A stretch of 64,000 nucleotides of DNA from Microbispora hainanensis. Lineage in GTDB: Bacteria; Actinomycetota; Actinomycetes; Streptosporangiales; Streptosporangiaceae. Positions within the stretch are counted from its first letter, which is position 1; the number at the start of each line of letters is the position of its first letter. Positions 57,006-64,000 of the stretch are shown piece after piece. The notes under the pieces are model-generated. The model had not been told where the DNA came from, searched no databases, and saw nothing but the letters and a program-made list of their open reading frames with translations. Both the position numbers and the translations under genes were made by a program. Location of the stretch: NCBI RefSeq assembly GCF_036186745.1, contig NZ_CP108086.1, positions 2,790,001 to 2,854,000 on the forward strand. Direction: 5' to 3'.

Positions 57006-57875
57006 TCAGAGGACGGAGCGGTAGTGGCGGCGCAGGGCGATGCCCGCGGCGACGCCGCCCGCGATGGCTCCCGCGGTCGCGGCGATCGGCAGGCCGATCA
57101 TCGTCGCCTTCCTGCCGGTGCGGAAGTCGCGGACCTCCCAGCCGTGCTCCTTGGCGTGCTCGCGCAGCTCGCTGTCGGGATTGATGGCGTGTGGATGCCC
57201 GACGAGGGAGAGCATCGGCAGGTCGTTGGCCGAGTCGCTGTAGGCCGAGCAACGGGACAGGTCGAGGCCCTCGCGGCGGGCCAGCGCCCGGATGGCCTCG
57301 GCCTTCGCCGGGCCGTGCAGCAGGTCGCCGACGAGCCGTCCGGTATAGGCGCCGTCGGCGGTCTCGGCGACCGTGCCGAGCGCGCCGGTGAGCCCGAGCC
57401 GCTGCGCGATGACCCGGGCCAGCTCGACCGGGGTGGCGGTGACCAGCCACACCCGCTGCCCGGCGTCCAGGTGGGCCTGGGCCAGCGCGCGGGTGCCCTG
57501 CCACACGCGGTCGGCCATCACGTCGTCGTAGATCTCCTCACCCAGCCGGACGACCTCGTCGACCTTCAGCCCGGCGACGAAGGCGAGGGCCATCTCCTTG
57601 GCCTTGGCGATGTGCTCGGGGTTCTCGTTGCCCCGCACGCGGAACCACGCCTGCCCGAGCGCGAACTTCATGAGGTCACGGCTGGTGAACAGGCCGCGCG
57701 CCGCGAGTCCCCGGGCGAAGTGGTAGATCGAGGCACCGCGCATCATGGTGTTGTCGACGTCGAAGAACGCCGCCGCCGAGAGGTCGGGGACGACCTCGGG
57801 GGCGGACACCGCCGCGGCGGCCGCCACCTCGCCGGCGATCTCCGCCTCTTCCCGCCGTCGCAATAGCCGCCTCAT
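57006..57875 (-). CDS. HAD-IB family phosphatase (SerB1-like)
   Basis: A 289-residue HAD hydrolase. Motif I is [13 protein letters not shown] near residue 36-48. [20 protein letters not shown] holds motif II, and [19 protein letters not shown] holds the metal-binding motif. One C-terminal hydrophobic segment ([19 protein letters not shown]) may anchor it to the membrane. It is the equivalent of the gene beside the acyltransferase in mycobacteria. TAAGCT lies 8 nt upstream of ATG 57875; leaderless expression is likely. Substrate unknown; a lipid phosphate is plausible from the neighbours. Confidence 0.88.
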   Translation of the reverse strand: MRRLLRRREEAEIAGEVAAAAAVSAPEVVPDLSAAAFFDVDNTMMRGASIYHFARGLAARGLFTSRDLMKFALGQAWFRVRGNENPEHIAKAKEMALAFVAGLKVDEVVRLGEEIYDDVMADRVWQGTRALAQAHLDAGQRVWLVTATPVELARVIAQRLGLTGALGTVAETADGAYTGRLVGDLLHGPAKAEAIRALARREGLDLSRCSAYSDSANDLPMLSLVGHPHAINPDSELREHAKEHGWEVRDFRTGRKATMIGLPIAATAGAIAGGVAAGIALRRHYRSVL

Positions 57876-57883
57876 GGCTCATC

Positions 57884-57889
57884 AGCTTA
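57884..57889 (-). promoter_or_regulatory. -10 box of the leaderless HAD gene
   Basis: On the minus strand TAAGCT ends 8 nt before ATG 57875. Confidence 0.5.
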
Positions 57890-57930
57890 ACCGCCGGAGG
57901 GTGTACGCAACGGGAGCGGGACATGACGTG

Positions 57931-58692
57931 TCAACGTCCGGAACCGGTAAACGATTCGATGTAAATCAGGTATTGATTCGCCTTGTCGCGATTTTCCCCG
58001 TCGAGCTTCGGCAGCAGCGGCTCAACGAGATTGCGCTGCTCACGGGCGAACTTGCGGGCCGCGCCGTCGGCGTGTCCCTCCCGGACCACCCGGCTCAGCG
58101 CGGCCCTGGTGGTCGTCTCCATGTCGTCGAGCGTCTGCCCGATGAGCCGGCGGCGCTCCGGGCTCGCCGCGTCCACCAGCGACGCGGTCTCGGCCGCCCG
58201 GTGCCGCGCCGCGACCATCTGCCGCTGCGTGAGCTCCTCCTCGTCGTACGCGAGGCGGAGCACCGTCGACTCCGCCATCCTCTTCAGCGGATACAGCGCC
58301 TCGCCGGGCACCGCGTGGTAGGTGCGCACACCGGTGCCGAACATCGCCGCCAGCAGCACGCAGAACACCAGCACGGGGCGCAGCCGTACGAGCAGGGACC
58401 GGCGGGGCCGGGGCCCAGGCGACGCGGCGGGGGGCGCCGCGTGCTTTCCCGCCGCGTGCCTGCCCGCGGCGCGCTCGGCGGCGTGGGCCCGCATCAGGTC
58501 GGCCCGCAGCTTCTCGCGGAACTCAGGTCTCGGGCCGCCGCTCAGCAGGGAGCGAAGGCCGGCCACGCGCGCGACGACCCCGCGCGTGCGGCGCGACGGG
58601 CGCAGGCGCGACAGGAAGCGGTGACCGGCGCGCCTGCGGGAACGGGCCGACGACCGGCCGCCCGCGCGGCGTGAGGGTCGCCACCAGCCCAT
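57931..58692 (-). CDS. rsbN: RsbN-like membrane anti-sigma factor with DUF5667
   Basis: A 253-residue protein. A strongly basic N-terminal cytoplasmic part (about 1-95) is followed by one membrane helix (RLRPVLVFCVLLAAMFGTGV, about 102-121). The DUF5667 domain covers about 125-250 (AVPGEALYPLKRMAESTVLR is the signature). This is the RsbN type that restrains sigma-BldN in Streptomyces, and it lies directly downstream of the sigma gene. ATG 58692 has GCGGGA 6 nt upstream; ATG 58707 would have none. A BldN-type promoter lies at 58839-58811, matching known sigma-BldN control of rsbN. Confidence 0.85.
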   Translation of the reverse strand: MGWWRPSRRAGGRSSARSRRRAGHRFLSRLRPSRRTRGVVARVAGLRSLLSGGPRPEFREKLRADLMRAHAAERAAGRHAAGKHAAPPAASPGPRPRRSLLVRLRPVLVFCVLLAAMFGTGVRTYHAVPGEALYPLKRMAESTVLRLAYDEEELTQRQMVAARHRAAETASLVDAASPERRRLIGQTLDDMETTTRAALSRVVREGHADGAARKFAREQRNLVEPLLPKLDGENRDKANQYLIYIESFTGSGR

Positions 58693-58810
58693 CACCGTTC
58701 CCGCCATCCCCCGCTTGACGCGCAGCGGAGATCCGCTCGCGGGGCCGGGAGACGTCCGTCACCTCCCGGCCTGCCCGCGAATCCGCCTGCAGATCCGACC
58801 TGCCACATGC

Positions 58811-58839
58811 CCAACGATGGGGTATGGGTAATGGTTACG
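58811..58839 (-). promoter_or_regulatory. Sigma-BldN-type promoter upstream of rsbN
   Basis: On the minus strand, CGTAAC (58839-58834), 17 nt, then CGTTGG (58816-58811). The BldN consensus as I remember it is CGTAAC-N16-CGTTGA. It lies in the gap between bldN and rsbN. Confidence 0.65.
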
Positions 58840-58845
58840 GGGGCG

Positions 58846-59493
58846 TCAGCCGAGATCGTCGGGGAGTGCCCGGGCGAGCGCCCTGATCGCCCGGAACTGG
58901 AGCGCCTTGATCGCCCCGGACTTCTTGCCCATGATCATCGCGGTCTCCGCCAGCGACATCCCGTGCAGGAAGCGCAGGATCACGCATTCCTGCTGCTCCG
59001 CGCCCAGTTGCTTGATCGCCTGCATCACGCGCTCGTTGACCATGTTGGTGACGACCGCGTTCTCGGGGATGTGCGGGCCGTCCAGAGGCGTGTCGAGTAT
59101 CTCCGCCGTGATCACCTCAAGGCGGTTGCGGCCCGACTTGTAGTGGTCGGTGACGAGGTTGCGGGCGATCGTCACGAGCCAGGCGCCGAAGTCGCGGCCC
59201 TGCCAGGTGAACTCCGTGATGCCCCGCAGCGCCCGCAGGAACGTCTCGCTCGTCAGGTCTTCGGCCAGCGCGTGGCTGCCGACCCGGAAGTAGACGTATC
59301 GGTAGACCAGCTCCAGATAGTGGTCGTAGAGCGCGCCGAACGCCTCGCTGTCGCCGGTCTTGGCGCGCAGCACGAGGCTCCGCATCTCGTCGTGCTCGTG
59401 CTCGCGATCGGAGAGATCGGCGGAACGCGCGGGTTGCGCTGCTCCTGCTGCTACCGGAGGGGAAAGCCCGGCCAACGGCCACGTGTTCGGCAT
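58846..59493 (-). CDS. bldN: ECF sigma factor BldN
   Basis: A 215-residue ECF sigma factor. Region 2 is EAFGALYDHYLELVYRYVYF then AEDLTSETFLRALRGI and WLVTIARNLVTDHYKS. Region 4 is QQECVILRFLHGMSLAETAM then GKKSGAIKALQFRAIRALAR. An N-terminal extension of about 38 residues precedes region 2; in S. coelicolor the extension is longer and is cleaved. Orthology rests on the sequence and on the adjacent rsbN. It directs aerial-mycelium genes in Streptomyces. ATG 59493. Confidence 0.9.
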   Translation of the reverse strand: MPNTWPLAGLSPPVAAGAAQPARSADLSDREHEHDEMRSLVLRAKTGDSEAFGALYDHYLELVYRYVYFRVGSHALAEDLTSETFLRALRGITEFTWQGRDFGAWLVTIARNLVTDHYKSGRNRLEVITAEILDTPLDGPHIPENAVVTNMVNERVMQAIKQLGAEQQECVILRFLHGMSLAETAMIMGKKSGAIKALQFRAIRALARALPDDLG

Positions 59494-59533
59494 CCGTTAT
59501 CCCATGGGGGAAGGGGAGTCGGCGTGCTCGAAC

Positions 59534-59571
59534 ACTCTAGAAATCAACGGGAGATTACACAATCCGTTCGG
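59534..59571 (-). promoter_or_regulatory. bldN promoter region: overlapping housekeeping-like and BldN-like elements
   Basis: Minus strand. TTGTGT (59562-59557), 17 nt, TAGAGT (59539-59534) reads as a housekeeping promoter. Overlapping it, CCGAAC (59571-59566), 16 nt, CGTTGA (59549-59544) fits an ECF promoter with the exact BldN -10 and spacing. Confidence 0.5.
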
Positions 59572-59649
59572 GTGGGGGAATCCGCTTCAGGTGTGCGTAC
59601 GCGGGCGTGACATTCCTGGACATGGCCACCGGCTACCGGTCAGAAGCAG

Positions 59650-61296
59650 ATGTCCGGCAGCATGGGTCCCACCATGGAAGTCCTCGTCGCTCTCCTCGCG
59701 TTCGCCGGCGCCCTGCTCGCCGGCATCACCACCGGCGTCCTCGTCGGGCGTCTCCGTGACGAGCCGGCCGGTTGGCTGATCGCGTGGAGCGTCGCCACGG
59801 GCGCGCTGGCGCTGTCGCTCGGCGCGGTCGCCGTCGGACACCTCACCGGGTTCGGGCCCGTGACGTTCCGGGCCTACCAGATCACCGGCTCACTGCTGGC
59901 CCCGCTCTGGCTGGCGGTCGGCGTCATCCAGCTCCTCGCGGAGAAGGGCGGAGCCCGCTTCGCCGGCTGGCTCCTCGGCGCCGCGCTGACGGTCGTGGGC
60001 ACGGTGATCATGGTGCTCGACCCCGTCGTCACCTCGGGCTTCGACAAGTCGCTGCCCGACGGGCCGACCCACTGGGACATCTGGCCCGAATGGCTGCTGC
60101 GGGGCGTCCACGGCCTGGTGGTCTTCATCCTCCTGCTCGGCCTCGCCATGGCGGTGATGGCCTGGCGGGACGGAGACGAGTACGACGTCGACAACATGAA
60201 CGCGACCGTCGTGCTCGCCCCGGCGGGGATGGCGATCTCGGGCGTGCTCGAATTCGGGCTTCCCGGGCTGGTCGTCGTCGCGGTGCTGGCCGCCTCCGCC
60301 GGAGGCGTCTGGTACGTCGTGGCCCGGCCGCTCGCGCCGTACGACGACGAGGGCGAGGACGACGACGAGGCCCCGGAGGAGGAGTGGCAGGGGCGGCGCG
60401 GCGGACGGGCCGACAGCGCCCTGCGGGCCGAGACCCGCGTGCCCTCCGCGCCCTCGGGGCCGCCCACGCCGCCGCGCGGGGCACCCGGAGGCCGTCCAGG
60501 CGGGCCCGGTGCGGTTCCGCCCGGGGTGCCGGTAGCCGGAGGACCGGGAGCCGGGGGGCCGGGAGCGCCGCGCCGTTCGGGGCTCGGGGACCTGGTGGCC
60601 GAATATCGGGCGGGGGAGCAGAGCGAGGTCGACTACGCCGCCCGCATGCGGCCCTCCGACGGTCCGCTGTCGCCCGACGACTTCGGCGGGCCCATGACCG
60701 GCCAGCTTCTCGCCGCGGACCAGTACGGCCAGCCCCGCCGACCTGAATACGGCATGCCCGCGGCGGCCCCGGCCGAGCCCGACCGGGCGATGCCCGCCAC
60801 GGGGGCCCTCTATCCCGGGGCGGAGGTCCCCGACCCGGCCGACCTCGCCGCGAGCTTCGGCGTCGGATTCGGCGGCAGGTCCCGCCCCGCCATGACCCAG
60901 CCGGGCGGGCAGGGGCCGCAGCAGGCGGGCCGGCCCGCCGGTCAGGGCGGCTCGGTGAAGCCGGCCCCCGGCATCTACGGCCTGCTGACCGTCTTCACGC
61001 TGCTCGACGGCTCGGGCGAGGCGTTCGACAAGCTCGCCGAGGAGACCGTCGAGGCGGTGCAGCGCAACGAGCCCGACACGCTGCTGTTCGTCTGCCACGC
61101 GGTCAAGTCGGCCCCGCTCCAGCGCATCGTCTACGAGCTCTACCGCGACGAGGTCGGCTACAGCGAGCACCAGCGGCAGCCGCACATGGAGCGCTTCGCG
61201 ACCGAGCGGGTGAAGTATGTGCTGGCGGCCAACGTCATCGAGCTGAGCGTCAACGCCGCCAAGGTGGTCCCCCTGCCCACCCGCCGGGTTCTCTAG
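59650..61296 (+). CDS. Seven-span membrane protein fused to a C-terminal ABM-like domain
   Basis: A 548-residue protein. Residues 8-235 contain about seven membrane helices (LVALLAFAGALLAGITTGVL; GWLIAWSVATGALALSLGAV; FAGWLLGAALTVVGTVIMVL and others). Residues about 240-440 are a disordered acidic then Pro/Gly-rich linker. Residues about 441-540 form an alpha+beta domain (GIYGLLTVFTLLDGSGEAFD, TLLFVCHAVKSAPLQRIVYE, LYRDEVGYSEHQRQPHMERF) with the rhythm of an antibiotic-biosynthesis monooxygenase (ABM) dimeric barrel. Such domains are normally free. It diverges from bldN across 157 bp. ATG 59650 lacks a strong RBS; 59662 and 59674 are alternatives. Confidence 0.8.
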   Translation: MSGSMGPTMEVLVALLAFAGALLAGITTGVLVGRLRDEPAGWLIAWSVATGALALSLGAVAVGHLTGFGPVTFRAYQITGSLLAPLWLAVGVIQLLAEKGGARFAGWLLGAALTVVGTVIMVLDPVVTSGFDKSLPDGPTHWDIWPEWLLRGVHGLVVFILLLGLAMAVMAWRDGDEYDVDNMNATVVLAPAGMAISGVLEFGLPGLVVVAVLAASAGGVWYVVARPLAPYDDEGEDDDEAPEEEWQGRRGGRADSALRAETRVPSAPSGPPTPPRGAPGGRPGGPGAVPPGVPVAGGPGAGGPGAPRRSGLGDLVAEYRAGEQSEVDYAARMRPSDGPLSPDDFGGPMTGQLLAADQYGQPRRPEYGMPAAAPAEPDRAMPATGALYPGAEVPDPADLAASFGVGFGGRSRPAMTQPGGQGPQQAGRPAGQGGSVKPAPGIYGLLTVFTLLDGSGEAFDKLAEETVEAVQRNEPDTLLFVCHAVKSAPLQRIVYELYRDEVGYSEHQRQPHMERFATERVKYVLAANVIELSVNAAKVVPLPTRRVL

Positions 61297-61310
61297 ACCG
61301 CTGTCCCCCT

Positions 61311-61350
61311 ACGTTCGCGGGCGGAGAGAAGAGAACGTTCACGGGCGGAG
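61311..61350. repeat. 16-bp direct repeat in the gap before the glutaredoxin gene
   Basis: ACGTTC(G/A)CGGGCGGAG occurs at 61311-61326 and 61335-61350. The 192-bp gap 61297-61488 shows nothing else. Confidence 0.7.
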
Positions 61351-61488
61351 GGAGCGGAGCGGGTGGAGAAAGCGGAGCGGGCTTCGCGAGGACCGCAGCT
61401 TCCTCCCGGTGCGGTGACCGGCCCGGCCGAGGTTCGTGGACGTCCGGCTGGAAGCGGCCCGGGCCGCGCATGGACCCCGGGCGCGGCG

Positions 61489-61737
61489 TCAGCGCTGCAG
61501 GGCCTCGCGGAGGCGGTTCTCGTTGACCCGCCAGTAGTCGTGCTGCACGCCGTCGATCAGGACGACCGGGATCATCTCCCAATATTCGGCCTGGTCCTCC
61601 GGCGAGGCGGTGATGTCGCGTTCCTCCCAGGGAACGCCCAGATCGGCGGCCACGCGCTCGACCACCGCGCGGGCGTCGTCGCACAGGTGGCAGCCCGGCT
61701 TGCCGAGCAGCGTGATCCGGTGGTCTTGAGGAGCCAT
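61489..61737 (-). CDS. Glutaredoxin-family protein
   Basis: An 82-residue thioredoxin-fold protein with the redox pair C-H-L-C in GKPGCHLCDDARAVVER. The cis-Pro region is MIPVVLIDGVQHDYW, and the last helix NENRLREAL. It belongs to the glutaredoxin-like DUF836 group. ATG 61737 has a perfect GATAAT box 7 nt upstream on the minus strand, hence leaderless. It diverges from rex; a redox protein next to the NADH sensor gene is a conserved order in actinobacteria. Confidence 0.9.
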   Translation of the reverse strand: MAPQDHRITLLGKPGCHLCDDARAVVERVAADLGVPWEERDITASPEDQAEYWEMIPVVLIDGVQHDYWRVNENRLREALQR

Positions 61738-61744
61738 GCCCTCG

Positions 61745-61750
61745 ATTATC
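61745..61750 (-). promoter_or_regulatory. -10 box of the leaderless glutaredoxin gene
   Basis: On the minus strand GATAAT ends 7 nt before ATG 61737. Confidence 0.55.
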
Positions 61751-61827
61751 GCGATCCTCCCGGCCCGGAATGGAGACCGCCGCCCCCTCCTGGGACCCTT
61801 GAGACGAGGGAAGCCTCACACGATCGA

Positions 61828-61859
61828 CTTTGTGCATAGCTTCACAAAGACACTAACCT
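61828..61859 (+). promoter_or_regulatory. rex promoter with Rex operator (ROP)
   Basis: TTGTGCATAGCTTCACAA (61830-61847) matches the Rex consensus TTGTGAA-N4-TTCACAA at all but one position and is flanked by C/TTTG and CAAAG. A -35 TTGTGC (61830-61835), 18 nt and -10 TAACCT (61854-61859) are overlapped by it, so Rex would block polymerase. Confidence 0.85.
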
Positions 61860-61931
61860 GGTATTCATCCGTCGCATCCGCTATGCGGCCGGGGGCGCAA
61901 CCGGCCGTCCGTCCCCCTGGAGCCCCGGCAA

Positions 61932-62630
61932 GTGATCCGCCGAATCCCGCAGCCCCGTGACCGCGGCATCCCCGACGCCACGGTGGCGAGGTTGCCGCTC
62001 TATCTGCGCGCACTCAACGGGATGGCCGAACGGGGCACGGCGACGGTGAGCTCGGAGGATCTCGCGGTAGCCGCCGGGGTGAACTCCGCCAAGCTCCGCA
62101 AGGACCTGTCCCACCTCGGGTCGTACGGCACCAGAGGCGTGGGATACGACGTGCAGTACCTCATCTACCAGATCTCGCGTGAGCTTGGTCTCACTCAGGA
62201 CTGGGCCGTGGCCATCGTCGGCGTCGGAAATCTCGGCCGCGCGCTGGCCAACTACGGCGGGTTCGCCTCGCGCGGGTTCCGGATCGCGGGCCTGCTTGAC
62301 GCCGATCCGCACGTCGTGGGCGATCGCATCGCAGGTCTCGTCGTCGAGCACGCCGACGAGCTGGAGTCCGTGATCAAGAAGCGCGGAGTCTCGATCGTGG
62401 TGATCGCCACGCCCGCCACGGCGGCGCAGCAGGTCTGCGACCGTGTCATCGCGGCCGGAGTCACCAGTATTTTGAACTTCGCCCCCGTCGTCTTGGCTGT
62501 GCCTGACGGCGTGGATGTCCGTAAAGTCGATTTATCCATCGAACTGCAGATACTTGCGTTCCACGAGCAGCGCAAGGCTAATGGAGGGCCCATCATGGCC
62601 GAGGAGTGGCCGGACGGGGTGGTCATGTGA
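61932..62630 (+). CDS. rex: Redox-sensing transcriptional repressor Rex
   Basis: A 232-residue repressor. The winged helix (about 15-80) has VARLPLYLRALNGMAERGT then VNSAKLRKDLSHLGSYGTRG. The Rossmann domain has VAIVGVGNLGRALANYGGF near 95-115. Rex leaves DNA when the NADH/NAD+ ratio rises. A near-perfect Rex operator lies upstream (autoregulation), and hemA follows 25 bp downstream, as in S. coelicolor rex-hemACD. GTG 61932 has GGAG 9 nt upstream. It contains a TTA codon at 62532-62534. Confidence 0.96.
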   Translation: MIRRIPQPRDRGIPDATVARLPLYLRALNGMAERGTATVSSEDLAVAAGVNSAKLRKDLSHLGSYGTRGVGYDVQYLIYQISRELGLTQDWAVAIVGVGNLGRALANYGGFASRGFRIAGLLDADPHVVGDRIAGLVVEHADELESVIKKRGVSIVVIATPATAAQQVCDRVIAAGVTSILNFAPVVLAVPDGVDVRKVDLSIELQILAFHEQRKANGGPIMAEEWPDGVVM

Positions 62631-62655
62631 GTGAGCCATCGATCGGAGCGAGCTC

Positions 62656-63954
62656 ATGAGTGTCCTCGTCGTCGGCCTGAGCCACCGGACAACGCCGGTC
62701 GCGCTGCTCGAACGGGTCACGGTCAGCGGGGACGCGCTCGTCAAGCTGCTGCACGACGTGCAGTCCGACGAGTACGTCTCCGAGGCGCTGGTCGTCTCGA
62801 CGTGCAACCGCGTCGAGGTCTACGCCGTGGTCGACCGGTTCCACGGCGGCGTCACCGCGGTGACGAACATCCTCGCCGCGCATTCGGGCCTGCCGCAGGA
62901 GACGCTCGCGCGGCACCTGTACGTGCACTACGAGGACCGGGCGGTCCAGCACCTGTTCACCGTCGCCTGCGGGCTCGACTCCATGGTGATCGGCGAGGGG
63001 CAGATCCTCGGCCAGATCCGCACCGCGCTGCGCCTGGCGCAGGAGGAGGGCACGGCCGGGACCACGCTCAACGAGCTGGCCCAGCACGCGCTGCGCGTGG
63101 GCAAGCGCGCGCACGCCGACACGGGCATCGACCGGGCCGGCGCGTCGCTGGTCGGGGTGGGGCTGACCCTCGCCGAGCGGGTGCTCGGCGACATCAGCGG
63201 CCTGCGCGCCCTGGTCGTGGGCGCCGGCTCGATGAGCTCGCTGTCCGCCGCGACGCTGTCCCGCGCGGGCGTGACCGACATCGTCATCGCCAACCGCACC
63301 CGCGAGCGGGCCGAACGGCTCGCCGAGACCGTCGGCGGCCGGGCCGCCGACCTGGCCGACGTCCCCGCCGAGCTGGCGGAGGCCGACCTGGTCATCTCCT
63401 GCATCGGCGCCGGGACCCGCACGATCACCGCGGAGACGATCGGCGACCGTGACAGGCCGCTGTTCGTCCTCGACCTCGCGCTGCCCCACGACGTGGATCC
63501 CGGCGTACGGGACCTGCCCGGCGTGACGCTGGTCGACCTGAAGTCGATGCAGCAGGACGGCGTGGGCGACGACGTCTCCGACGGCGGCAGGGCCGAGGCG
63601 ATCTGCGAGGTCAGGCGCATCGTGGCCGAGGAGGTCGCCGCCTATCTCGACGCCGCGCGCGCCGCGCTCGTCACCCCCACCGTCGTGGCCCTGCGCAGCA
63701 AGGCCGCCGGGGTGGTCGAGTCGGAGATGGGCCGCCTGCTGTCCCGCCTGCCGGACATCGACGGGCGGATGCGCGACGAGATCACCCAGACCGTGCGGCG
63801 CGTCGTCGACAAACTGCTCCACGAGCCGACCGTACGGGTCAAGCGGCTGGCCGCGTCCCCGGGCGGCGACCAGTACGCCGAGGCGCTGCGGGAGCTGTTC
63901 GGCCTCGACCCGAAGGCCCCCGACGCCGTTGCGAGCCTGGAGGTGGACCAATGA
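62656..63954 (+). CDS. hemA: Glutamyl-tRNA reductase
   Basis: A 432-residue enzyme that makes glutamate-1-semialdehyde, the first step of C5 haem synthesis. The catalytic Cys is in LVVSTCNRVEVYAVVD near residue 50. Substrate loop GLDSMVIGEGQILGQI, the NADPH domain LRALVVGAGSMSSL, and the C-terminal dimer helix follow. ATG 62656 has GGAG 8 nt upstream. In the rex operon, so haem supply follows redox state. Confidence 0.96.
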   Translation: MSVLVVGLSHRTTPVALLERVTVSGDALVKLLHDVQSDEYVSEALVVSTCNRVEVYAVVDRFHGGVTAVTNILAAHSGLPQETLARHLYVHYEDRAVQHLFTVACGLDSMVIGEGQILGQIRTALRLAQEEGTAGTTLNELAQHALRVGKRAHADTGIDRAGASLVGVGLTLAERVLGDISGLRALVVGAGSMSSLSAATLSRAGVTDIVIANRTRERAERLAETVGGRAADLADVPAELAEADLVISCIGAGTRTITAETIGDRDRPLFVLDLALPHDVDPGVRDLPGVTLVDLKSMQQDGVGDDVSDGGRAEAICEVRRIVAEEVAAYLDAARAALVTPTVVALRSKAAGVVESEMGRLLSRLPDIDGRMRDEITQTVRRVVDKLLHEPTVRVKRLAASPGGDQYAEALRELFGLDPKAPDAVASLEVDQ

Positions 63955-64000
63955 CCGCCCCGCTGCGGCTCGGCACCCGCAAGAGCCTGATGGCGACCAC
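63951..64000 (+). CDS. hemC: Porphobilinogen deaminase (5' end only; truncated by window edge)
   Basis: ATG 63951 overlaps the hemA stop (ATGA). The first codons give TAPLRLGTRKSLMATT, matching the conserved N-terminus of HemC (LRLGTRKS). The gene runs past the right edge. Confidence 0.9.
   Translation, partial: MTAPLRLGTRKSLMAT

Overview
This window comes from a high-GC filamentous actinomycete. It carries a developmental toolkit (bldG with its anti-sigma neighbour, a bldN-type ECF sigma factor with an RsbN-type anti-sigma, a bdtA-like excisionase-fold regulator and an Scr1-type XRE/DUF397 pair), the 32-residue ribosomal protein bS22, and an HspR-controlled chaperone operon. Base composition, the DUF397 locus and gene order fit a Streptosporangiaceae-like genus (Nonomuraea/Microbispora/Streptosporangium group). 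That placement is inference, because no rRNA is present. The order MrfA-like helicase - bldG - anti-sigma - hppA, and the order acuC-like - phosphatase - bdtA - bS22 - epimerase - acyltransferase - HAD - rsbN - bldN - glutaredoxin - rex - hemA - hemC, match from memory the cores seen in Streptomyces and partly in Mycobacterium.

Layout. 1-2.7 kb: an amidase deletion scar and a surface protein with Ig-like folds, one membrane span and a repeat-rich inner tail. 2.9-9.5 kb: MrfA/YprA-like helicase (minus), bldG and anti-sigma (plus), and proton-pumping pyrophosphatase hppA. 9.5-15.3 kb: a 33-residue membrane peptide coupled to a SixA-like phosphatase, a FUSC transporter, serB, and an OlsB/OlsA-like acyltransferase pair. 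15.4-24.4 kb: a secreted protein, queA-like gene coupled to an SDR, a GAF histidine kinase/NarL regulator pair, an ABC ATPase, a TSUP permease, a Rieske-DUF2231 protein and an HD hydrolase. 24.2-30.9 kb: the XRE/DUF397 locus, katA with a CatR/Fur regulator, a CapA-like lipoprotein and a TetR regulator. 31.0-33.6 kb: a TPR-like protein, a minisatellite-rich gap and a secreted low-complexity protein. 33.7-40.5 kb: dnaK-grpE-dnaJ-hspR-clpB, all minus, behind one promoter flanked by two HAIR elements. 40.6-49.6 kb: a lipoprotein, a GNAT enzyme, an ABC-2 exporter operon with a repeat peptide between its two subunits, an AraC regulator, an NmrA-like reductase, proC and a MacAB-like exporter. 49.7-57 kb: the conserved acuC-to-acyltransferase block, an alpha/beta hydrolase and the ruins of a divergent AsnC/MFS pair. 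57-64 kb: HAD phosphatase, rsbN, bldN, a membrane protein fused to an ABM-like domain, glutaredoxin, then rex-hemA-hemC.

Themes. (i) At least 14 genes have a TANNNT -10 box 6-8 nt upstream of the start codon and no clear Shine-Dalgarno, so they are probably read from leaderless mRNAs. (ii) Operators can be read directly: two HAIR sites at dnaK, a Rex site at rex, a Fur-type palindrome at the katA regulator, BldN-type promoters at rsbN and bldN, and an AT-rich palindrome covering the -10 box and start codon of the ABC exporter. (iii) Short tandem repeats are unusually common, in frame inside genes and free between them. (iv) Two loci have decayed by deletion. (v) The palindrome CGTACG is far commoner than base composition predicts.
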